From a virus, in IMG/VR virus record IMGVR_UViG_3300030114_000013, positions 1 to 58,938 of that record: a stretch of DNA of 58,938 nt; one strand, 5' to 3'. Under the pieces are notes generated by a model. It had not been told where the DNA came from. It did not search any database and saw only the letters and a program-made list of their open reading frames with translations. Made by a program: the position numbers and the translations under genes. This document shows positions 53,283 to 58,938 of the stretch, piece after piece. Numbering within the stretch: the stretch's first letter is position 1; each line of letters begins with the position of its first letter.

Positions 53283-53311
53283 TTGAAATAAATCAACGAA
53301 ACTGGTATAAT
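53283..53311 (+). promoter_or_regulatory. Strong sigma-A promoter of the second beta-helix gene
   Basis: TTGAAA (53283-53288), exactly 17 bases, TATAAT (53306-53311), with an upstream TGG (extended -10). It directly follows the spike gene and lies 20 bases before the next ATG. Confidence 0.82.
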
Positions 53312-53331
53312 ATTTTAGAGGTGTAAAAATT

Positions 53332-54195
53332 ATGAATGTAAAAAAATATTTTAAATATGCAACAAGGTTTGCTAATAGTATGTCCGTTAAAAATCCATTC
53401 AAATCAAAAAACAATATATTTTATGTTGGTAAAGATGAAGAATATAAAACCCTAAAGTCAGGTATAGAACAAGCTACAAGATATATAAATTCTGTGTTGT
53501 GCGTATACGACGGCGTATATGATTTATATGAAGAATTTGGAGCAGAATATTTTACAAAATTAAACCAAAATAGTAGTAATCGTGAAGGTCTATTGTTAAA
53601 AAACAAAGTTCATATTATTTTTTCTAAGAATGCTAAAGTTATTTTTAATTACAAGGGTGAAAATGAGTATGTTAAAACAAAATTTTCGCCTTTTAATGCA
53701 GGCGATTATGGATTTACTCTTGAAAATGTTAATATTGAATGTAGTAACTGTCGCTATTGTATGCATGATGAAATGCATTCTAGTTTATTCTCATATGACA
53801 ACATTTATATAAATTGTAGAATGGTTATTGATAACACAGATAATAAAGTATGGAAAGCTGGACAGTGTATAGGGGGTGGTTTGGGATATAAAGGGAATAT
53901 AATTATTTCAAACTCATGCTTTTATACAAAGTCGCCTCTTTTGATTTCTGGGCATGCGGTCACATATCATAATCGGGTTGGACGATTACCTACAAACTGC
54001 AAAATAGTTATTAATAATTGTAACTTTGAAAAAAATAATACATTCATATTTTATTCATGTGGGAAACATAAAGATATAAGCCATGCTATTTTGTATAATA
54101 ATAATTTCGGATATGAGCCAGAAAATGTTATTAATGTTGGGAGGGTAAAAAATACTGAAATTATACAAAATGAGAATATTATACACAATATATAG
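53332..54195 (+). CDS. Free-standing beta-helix protein, paralogue of the spike
   Basis: A 287-residue pectate-lyase-fold protein (GLLLKNKVHIIFSKNAKVIF; RYCMHDEMHSSLFSYDNIYINCRMVI; KIVINNCNFEKNNTFIFYSCG). The RY-x-x-HDE segment and what follows match the spike at 51027, so they are paralogues, but this one lacks the tail-attachment region. With its own strong promoter and a terminator behind it, it can be expressed independently of the late genes. Its DNA seems slightly less A/T-rich in places. It may act on host or competitor surface sugars; the substrate is unknown. Confidence 0.65.
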   Translation: MNVKKYFKYATRFANSMSVKNPFKSKNNIFYVGKDEEYKTLKSGIEQATRYINSVLCVYDGVYDLYEEFGAEYFTKLNQNSSNREGLLLKNKVHIIFSKNAKVIFNYKGENEYVKTKFSPFNAGDYGFTLENVNIECSNCRYCMHDEMHSSLFSYDNIYINCRMVIDNTDNKVWKAGQCIGGGLGYKGNIIISNSCFYTKSPLLISGHAVTYHNRVGRLPTNCKIVINNCNFEKNNTFIFYSCGKHKDISHAILYNNNFGYEPENVINVGRVKNTEIIQNENIIHNI

Positions 54196-54247
54196 TAATG
54201 ATATTAGTAAGTTGCACAATGGAAAAATATGATGTACAAGTGGTTTG

Positions 54248-54280
54248 AAAGAAGATAAATTAATTACCTTCTTTTTCTTT
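54248..54280 (+). terminator. Terminator after the second beta-helix gene
   Basis: AAGAAGATAA (54249-54258) pairs with TTACCTTCTT, followed by TTTCTTT. Confidence 0.65.
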
Positions 54281-54405
54281 AACTTAAAATGGACTTTTTA
54301 ACAAGAGTTTTGAGAGACAATAAGATTGTTATGTAAAGTAAAGTATGCTAGGAACTTAATGCGTAGTTTATCTATAACTTAAAAATCAATAGGAACGGTA
54401 ATTTT

Positions 54406-54438
54406 AAGGGCTTGAATGAAATACTTCAAGCCTTTTAT
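54406..54438 (+). terminator. Terminator before the lysis genes
   Basis: GGCTTGAA (54409-54416) pairs with TTCAAGCC (54425-54432), followed by TTTTATC. The 282-base gap before the holin gene holds two terminators and no ORF. Confidence 0.8.
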
Positions 54439-54477
54439 CATGTAAAAAAATAATAATATGAAAGGAAGTAATGTAAA

Positions 54478-55074
54478 ATGGACACACAATTACAAAGTCA
54501 AATTATTAATGAGGGGATAAAAGTATTAGAAATTATTTTATTTATAGGGGGACTTGTTTTTACTGCTTATAAAACTAAAATTAAGGAATATTTATTGACA
54601 AAGATATCCAATATTAATAATCAAAATATTAGAACTTTAGCAAAAGATACATTAGAAGTTGTAGATAAATTAATAACAACGGAAGTTACTAATGCGGATG
54701 TAGTTTTAAAACCAGCAATTATACAAGCTATAAGTGATGGCAAAGTTACTACTGATGAACTAACATCATTAAAAGGTGTTGTAAAAGATAAAGTATTAAC
54801 TCAACTTTCAAAAGATTCAAAAGACGCTTTATCATCTACAATTACTAATTTAGATACTTATTTAGATTCTTCAGTAGAAACCATATTGGCGAATTTAAAA
54901 CTTGATCCAACAAGTGTAGTTAGTAAAACAGTTATTTCAACTACAGAAGTTTCAAAAGAAAAATCAATTGAAGTTGAAAATTCAGCAAGTTCAAAAATAG
55001 TAGTAGACAATCCAGAAAATACCCAAGAAATAGGTGCAACTGTTAACCCAGTAAGTTCAGTTGTTCCACAATAG
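54478..55074 (+). CDS. Holin, LLH-like
   Basis: A 198-residue protein with an AAAGGAAG site. One N-terminal membrane segment (residues 15-31, VLEIILFIGGLVFTAYK) is followed by a long charged coiled part and a Ser/Val-rich tail. This fits the phage LL-H type of holin: one membrane span and a large cytoplasmic domain. It lies 12 bases before the endolysin gene, confirming a lysis cassette. It should open the membrane so that the endolysin reaches the wall. Confidence 0.75.
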   Translation: MDTQLQSQIINEGIKVLEIILFIGGLVFTAYKTKIKEYLLTKISNINNQNIRTLAKDTLEVVDKLITTEVTNADVVLKPAIIQAISDGKVTTDELTSLKGVVKDKVLTQLSKDSKDALSSTITNLDTYLDSSVETILANLKLDPTSVVSKTVISTTEVSKEKSIEVENSASSKIVVDNPENTQEIGATVNPVSSVVPQ

Positions 55075-55086
55075 GAGATGATTTAA

Positions 55087-55890
55087 ATGGCAAAATGGCA
55101 ATGGTGTCTAGTTGATGATAATAATAATCTATTAACTGGTTGGCAAAAGATAGGTGATTATTGGTATTATCTTAGACCTAATGGTGTGATGGCTAGTGGC
55201 TGGTTACAAGACCCTTCAAATAGTAAATGGTATTATCTTGATACAAATGGACAAATGAGAACAAGTTGGATTCAAGATGAAGGATTATGGTATTACTTAG
55301 ATAGTTCAGGTGCTATGTATAGTAATGGTGTATATACAATTGATGGAAAAGAGTATACTTTTAGTTCCAAAGGAGTTTGGCAAGATGGAAGTTCTTTATT
55401 ATCTGATTCAGGAGCTGAATTTATCGGTTCATGGGAAGGGTTGTATTTAAATGCTTATGAAGACCCTTATTATATAGGTAATCAATCATGGTGGACTATT
55501 GGATATGGAACTACATATGCAGTTACGCCAAGTGCATTTCCAAATGGTTTAGACTCTACATGTACTAAAGAACAAGCTATTAATTGGCTTAAAGATGAAG
55601 CTAAAAATTGTGCAGAGACAATTAAATCCGATTTAGATAATAAAGGTGTTACATTAACACAAAATGAAATGGACGCATGTATATCATTTGCTTATAATTG
55701 TGGTTCTAGTGCTTTGTTGGGTTCAATTTTTTACAAAAATGTAGTTGCAGGAGTAAGAAATAGTGTTACACTTACAACAAATTTACAAGCTTGGAGTAAA
55801 GCAAATGGAGTAACAAGTGCTGGACTACTAAAACGTAGAAATTCAGAAGCTAGGTTATTTTTAAATGCTGATTATAGTGGTAATTGTTAA
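55087..55890 (+). CDS. Endolysin: wall-binding repeats plus GH24 lysozyme
   Basis: A 267-residue lytic enzyme with the binding part at the front. Residues 1-95 are four or so choline-binding-type repeats (GWQKIGDYWYYLRPNGVM; SGWLQDPSNSKWYYLDTNGQM; SWIQDEGLWYYLDSSGAM). Residues about 110-260 are a T4/GH24-type lysozyme: catalytic Glu in FIGSWEGLYLNAYEDP, then TIGYGTTY, and the later helices with TQNEMDACISFAYNCG. It cleaves the glycan strands of peptidoglycan. N-terminal rather than C-terminal wall binding is unusual. It ends the late operon with a terminator behind it. Confidence 0.92.
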   Translation: MAKWQWCLVDDNNNLLTGWQKIGDYWYYLRPNGVMASGWLQDPSNSKWYYLDTNGQMRTSWIQDEGLWYYLDSSGAMYSNGVYTIDGKEYTFSSKGVWQDGSSLLSDSGAEFIGSWEGLYLNAYEDPYYIGNQSWWTIGYGTTYAVTPSAFPNGLDSTCTKEQAINWLKDEAKNCAETIKSDLDNKGVTLTQNEMDACISFAYNCGSSALLGSIFYKNVVAGVRNSVTLTTNLQAWSKANGVTSAGLLKRRNSEARLFLNADYSGNC

Positions 55891-55913
55891 TAAATTAATA
55901 AAATAATTCTTTT

Positions 55914-55946
55914 AAAGGCTTAGGGATATTCTCTAGGTCTTTTTGT
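55914..55946 (+). terminator. Imperfect terminator after the endolysin gene
   Basis: AAAGGCTTAGGGA pairs imperfectly with TCTCTAGGTCTTT, followed by TTG. Further hairpins (TCATGC/GCATGA and ATAATAAAA/TTTTATTAT) lie in the 214-base gap up to 56105, which holds no ORF. Confidence 0.6.
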
Positions 55947-56104
55947 TATGTAATTATACTCTACGAGGTTTTCATGCTTACGCATGATTTATTATTTCAA
56001 ATCAAAGATTTTCATAATAAAAATTGATTTTATTATCTTAATGGTATTCATCTATAAGGTGAACAACTAAAAATAATAAAATATAAAAAGGAGTGTATTA
56101 AATT

Positions 56105-56392
56105 ATGAAAACAGTGTTTAGTTATAAGGACTTAGGATTAGCTTCCTATATTATCACCAATGGAAATGGATTCAAAGGAATAGAAATAAAGTATTCAAAA
56201 AGATTTAATGAATTCAAAATATACGTTCAAGTAGAAGGTGAAAAAGAACAGTTAATTAAAATGAAAAACTATTATGAAGAAAATAAAATAATGATAAATA
56301 AAACTAAAACAATACAAGACATGATTGTAGTCCTATCGGACAGAGTTGAAAGAATTCTGAAGAATGAAGAAGACAACAGTACTGAAAGTTAG
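56105..56392 (+). CDS. Small conserved-type protein, DUF5659-like
   Basis: A 95-residue protein: FSYKDLGLASYIITNG-type start, strand FNEFKIYVQVEGEKEQL, then a helix and a short acidic tail. The start (D-x-x-LASYIIT-x-G) resembles DUF5659, like the protein at 1587, though it is longer. An AAGGAGTG site precedes the ATG. It is the first gene of the right-hand block and followed by a hairpin at 56432. The function is unknown. Confidence 0.6.
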   Translation: MKTVFSYKDLGLASYIITNGNGFKGIEIKYSKRFNEFKIYVQVEGEKEQLIKMKNYYEENKIMINKTKTIQDMIVVLSDRVERILKNEEDNSTES

Positions 56393-56431
56393 TAATAGCC
56401 TAGAGTGAGTTGACATATAAAGTTGACTATC

Positions 56432-56466
56432 GGACACACCTGTCATTAAGTTGGACATAGGTGTCC
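56432..56466 (+). promoter_or_regulatory. Hairpin leader of the winged-helix gene
   Basis: GGACACACCT (56432-56441) pairs with AGGTGTCC (56459-56466) with a two-base bulge, 20 bases before the AAGGAGGTG site. Just upstream and inside, GTTGACAT/GTTGACT/GTTGGACAT form near-direct repeats. A translation-control hairpin or protein site is possible. Confidence 0.4.
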
Positions 56467-56493
56467 TAATTGAGAAGGAGGTGCATTTAAATT

Positions 56494-57141
56494 ATGCAAG
56501 AAATAGAAATATCAGATTATATAAAAGAATTAAATAGCCAGTTTATAGAAGCTATAGGAGGTTCATATTGTAAAATAAGTACTGGAGAATTGTTTACACA
56601 AACTGAGGTAAATAAATATGTAAAATTAAAAATAGAAGAATATAATACTTTGTATATTGCTTCGGTTAGAAGTATAGCAGATAAAGAAGGTATAAATTTA
56701 GACCAACACTTAATTAATAATAGAAGTAAAAAGAAGACTAATAAGAAATTAAAAGAAAGATATGATGGTGGAGAATTTAATATGGTATATAGAGAAAGGT
56801 TAGGTGATATTATGGCTTTAAAATTAAATGCTACAGAAAAGGGAGTATGGTACTCTTTAGGAGAATTATGTACATATCCTACTAATACAGTTATGATTGG
56901 TGGTAATATTCCTTCTTTTGAAGATATAGCAGTTTATATTGGAATGTCAGAAAGAAATCTAAGGAGATATTTAAAAATTCTTGAAGATAAAAATTTAATG
57001 AAAATGAGTCAATGTGGTTACAAAAAATCTATAGTGATTAATCCAGAATATTATGCAACAGGAAAAGAATTGGATATTGATACTTTGAAACTATTTGATT
57101 TAGTTGAATGTGATGATGATAAAATAAATGAGAATTTGTAA
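56494..57141 (+). CDS. Winged-helix DNA-binding protein (replication-initiator-like)
   Basis: A 215-residue protein with a strong AAGGAGGTG site. Residues about 100-175 form a winged helix: LNATEKGVWYSLGELC, SFEDIAVYIGMSERNLRRYLKILEDKNLM and KSIVINPEYY. This pattern is shared by plasmid and phage replication or regulatory proteins. The N-terminus is helical, with a lysine-rich patch (NNRSKKKTNKK). The presence of such a gene beside endonuclease genes suggests a replication module or its control. A regulator role is equally possible. Confidence 0.7.
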   Translation: MQEIEISDYIKELNSQFIEAIGGSYCKISTGELFTQTEVNKYVKLKIEEYNTLYIASVRSIADKEGINLDQHLINNRSKKKTNKKLKERYDGGEFNMVYRERLGDIMALKLNATEKGVWYSLGELCTYPTNTVMIGGNIPSFEDIAVYIGMSERNLRRYLKILEDKNLMKMSQCGYKKSIVINPEYYATGKELDIDTLKLFDLVECDDDKINENL

Positions 57142-57173
57142 ATAAATTAAAAATAAAAGGAGTGTATTTAATT

Positions 57174-58292
57174 ATGCAAAATAAGATAATTGATTGTGGA
57201 ATATATAAAATTATAAATAAAATAAACGGTAAACTTTATGTGGGTAGCAGTAAACATATTCATCAAAGATGGGACGAACATGAAGAAATGTTAGTGAATA
57301 ACAGACATCATTCTATAAAGCTTCAAAGAGCGTGGAATAAGTATGGTAAAGATAATTTTAAGTTTGATATAATTCAAGAATGTAAAGAAAGTGAATTACT
57401 AGATGTTGAGCAAAGATGGATAGATGAATTAGATTCATTTAAAAATGGTTATAATTGTACCAATGATACAAAGAATCCATTTAAAGAATATGATAAGACC
57501 AATAAAGAAGAAACTTTGGAAAAATATCATAATATATTACTAGAAATGAAGCAAGGAATTTATTTAATAATTACTGAAAAAGCATATTATGAAAGAATGT
57601 TAGAAAAAACGAATAAAAAAACATATGACTATAAAAGAATAGCAACTATTATGTATTGGTTTAAAACTAATTTTGATATATCTAAATATATTCTATATAT
57701 AGATATTAAGGGTAAAAAGACAACAAATATAAATATACAGATATGGGATATGAAACAAAACAAATGTTTATATGATTATATAGAAAAAACGAAAACAATA
57801 TATTATATAGGAACTGTGTTAAAAGGAAGAAGTGAAATAATAGATAATACATTTAAAATTGATAAAGAAAATCCATTTTATAAATATAACTACATAGGAA
57901 AAACTTTTAGCTTAGATATGGACAACATAACATATTTGGTAAATGATGATATTAGATTGTATTTTGAGTATATTTATCATAGAAATGCTTGTGAATTGCA
58001 TTTTAAAAGTAGTAAAACTGGAAAAGTTATTTTTGATGATGAAATAAAAATAGAGTATACAAATTATATTGATATTTTAAAAACTATTTATATAGAACAG
58101 TATAAAAATGTAAAAGATACAATAAACGAAATATTACAAAATTTATATAATATTGTTTTAGATAAGAATCAAATAAAGTCCATAGAACAAAATTTAAAAC
58201 AATATAGAATATATGGCGAGTTAAAGAGTATCTGTAAAGAATACAATTATAAATATAAAACATCAAAAGGTACTATTATTATTTATAATTAA
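57174..58292 (+). CDS. GIY-YIG endonuclease
   Basis: A 372-residue protein; ATG 57174 follows AAGGAGTG (an upstream in-frame GTG at 57162 overlaps that site). The N-terminal 90 residues are a complete GIY-YIG domain: CGIYKIINKINGKLYVGSS, R in HQRWDEHE, and the late acid in LLDVEQRWID. The remaining 280 residues have no known motif and are probably the DNA-recognition part. Such free-standing nucleases are common as homing or intron-spreading enzymes. It might act in trans on the intron in the tape-measure gene, though no direct link is shown. Confidence 0.85.
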   Translation: MQNKIIDCGIYKIINKINGKLYVGSSKHIHQRWDEHEEMLVNNRHHSIKLQRAWNKYGKDNFKFDIIQECKESELLDVEQRWIDELDSFKNGYNCTNDTKNPFKEYDKTNKEETLEKYHNILLEMKQGIYLIITEKAYYERMLEKTNKKTYDYKRIATIMYWFKTNFDISKYILYIDIKGKKTTNINIQIWDMKQNKCLYDYIEKTKTIYYIGTVLKGRSEIIDNTFKIDKENPFYKYNYIGKTFSLDMDNITYLVNDDIRLYFEYIYHRNACELHFKSSKTGKVIFDDEIKIEYTNYIDILKTIYIEQYKNVKDTINEILQNLYNIVLDKNQIKSIEQNLKQYRIYGELKSICKEYNYKYKTSKGTIIIYN

Positions 58293-58325
58293 CAATTATA
58301 AATATAGAAAATTGGGGTAATTAAA

Positions 58326-58661
58326 ATGAGTATAAATGATTTAAAAAATGACAAAGGTGTTTATATAATTATTGATAGAAATAGAAGTGATGAAGAAAAT
58401 ATTGTCTATAAAATTGGATTTAGTAATAAGGTTAGAGACAGGATTAAAAGTATATCAAAAACATTTGAATTTTTAGGCTCAAAAGCAGATATAGAAGTAT
58501 TGTCAGTAATTTATTGCAATAAGCCAAGACAATTAGAAACTACACTACATAAGTGTTTAAGGTGTTACAAATTATTGGACAAGCATGAATTCTTTAAAAG
58601 TACAGAACAAAAATTGTGTGAACGCCTTATGATGTTAGGCACTTTATCAAGATACAATTAA
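58326..58661 (+). CDS. T5orf172-type (GIY-YIG-related) protein
   Basis: A 111-residue protein. GVYIIIDRNR, YKIGFSNKVRDRIKS and a later E-x-x-LH-x-x-L with EFFK follow the T5orf172/MUG113 pattern, a reduced GIY-YIG domain found in phages. The size is that of the single domain. It follows the large GIY-YIG gene after 33 bases and ends before a strong terminator. A nuclease or DNA-binding role is likely. Confidence 0.75.
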   Translation: MSINDLKNDKGVYIIIDRNRSDEENIVYKIGFSNKVRDRIKSISKTFEFLGSKADIEVLSVIYCNKPRQLETTLHKCLRCYKLLDKHEFFKSTEQKLCERLMMLGTLSRYN

Positions 58662-58673
58662 TAGAATAATAAA

Positions 58674-58709
58674 AGGAGATTAGAAAGAAAACAAGTCTAG
58701 TCTCTTTTT
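58674..58709 (+). terminator. Intrinsic terminator after the T5orf172 gene
   Basis: GGAGATTAGA (58675-58684) pairs with TCTAGTCTCT (58696-58705), followed by TTTTG. Confidence 0.8.
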
Positions 58710-58730
58710 GTTAAATGAAAATTAATATCA

Positions 58731-58815
58731 AACAGTTGCTAAAATTCATCTTTTAACAACAGTTGTTTTCATAAGGCTTGTTAAAAATTAGTAAGTCTTA
58801 AAAAATAACTGTTGC
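58731..58815. repeat. AACAGTTG repeat cluster
   Basis: AACAGTTG occurs at 58731-58738 and again inside AACAACAGTTGTT (58755-58767); CAACAGTT (58757-58764) is complementary to AACTGTTG (58807-58814). The copies lie just before the next gene and form either a folded leader or operator sites. No T run follows. Confidence 0.4.
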
Positions 58816-58869
58816 AAATATTATAAAAGAGTCAACTAAACGAATAAAAATATAAAGGAGGAATTAATT

Positions 58870-58938
58870 ATGGGATTTGATGAAGTACAATACGCTTTAG
58901 GTAAAAAAAATAGAAAAGTAACATTGCCGAGTAATACA
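58870..58938 (+). CDS. Start of an unidentified gene (partial)
   Basis: ATG 58870 lies behind AAAGGAGG with good spacing. Twenty-three codons are visible before the window ends (MGFDEVQYALGKKNRKVTLP). They do not allow identification. Codon use agrees with the surrounding genes. Confidence 0.65.
   Translation, partial: MGFDEVQYALGKKNRKVTLPSNT

Noticed and set aside
1-58938. CRISPR arrays, insertion sequences or rRNA
   Set aside because: No regularly spaced repeat series, transposase motif, IS-type ends or rRNA-like sequence was noticed on either strand.

Overview
The window is about 59 kb of a very A+T-rich phage or prophage (phage-plasmid also possible) of a low-GC Firmicute, most likely a Clostridium-type host. 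Signs of this are strong AGGAGG ribosome sites, AAA/TTA/ATA-rich codon use, Clostridium-style cell-wall-binding repeats in the endolysin and in one secreted protein, and a complete head-tail gene order. There is a very long tape-measure protein (about 2022 residues after splicing) and no visible sheath gene, so a long-tailed siphovirus is the best guess. Several left-end genes recall the SPbeta group of Bacillus phages: a YonO-like single-chain RNA polymerase, an HU-like protein and a YonK-like small protein.

Layout. 1-12.9 kb: a CoiA-like nuclease, the RNA polymerase candidate, a zinc protein related to the terminase small subunit, HU, a beta-CASP ribonuclease-like protein, a roughly 800-nt highly structured non-coding block ending in tRNA-Tyr, a metallophosphoesterase, a ClpP-like protease and acidic small proteins. 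13-28.6 kb: an antirepressor behind a folded leader, then TerS, TerL, portal, protease/scaffold (with an internal scaffold start), a possible decoration protein, major capsid protein, connectors, tail tube and a minor tail protein. 27.4-35.4 kb: an accessory and regulatory island that interrupts the tail genes. It holds a second antirepressor with a folded leader, a short RNA from a promoter with a palindromic operator, a type I toxin-antitoxin-like locus, the only large minus-strand gene (an XRE-type repressor) with its divergent promoter region, a small RNA or attenuator, an 894-residue endonuclease-like protein and a SHOCT membrane protein. 35.4-56 kb: probable tail chaperone, tape measure interrupted by a 273-nt group I intron, baseplate and tail-fibre genes, two independently promoted accessory genes (a secreted wall-binding protein and a beta-helix protein), LLH-like holin and a GH24 endolysin. 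56-58.9 kb: a winged-helix protein, a GIY-YIG endonuclease, a T5orf172-type protein and the start of a further gene.

How it fits together. Nearly all genes run on the plus strand. Many gene borders carry the short sequence AAYAAATTAA(T) directly after the upstream stop codon and before the next ribosome site. With a phage-encoded polymerase in the window, this motif is a candidate phage promoter or processing signal. Ordinary sigma-A promoters (TTGACA/TATAAT type, several with TGG before TATAAT) are found only around accessory or regulatory units, which suggests two transcription regimes. Functions were assigned by reading motifs by eye; no database search was possible.
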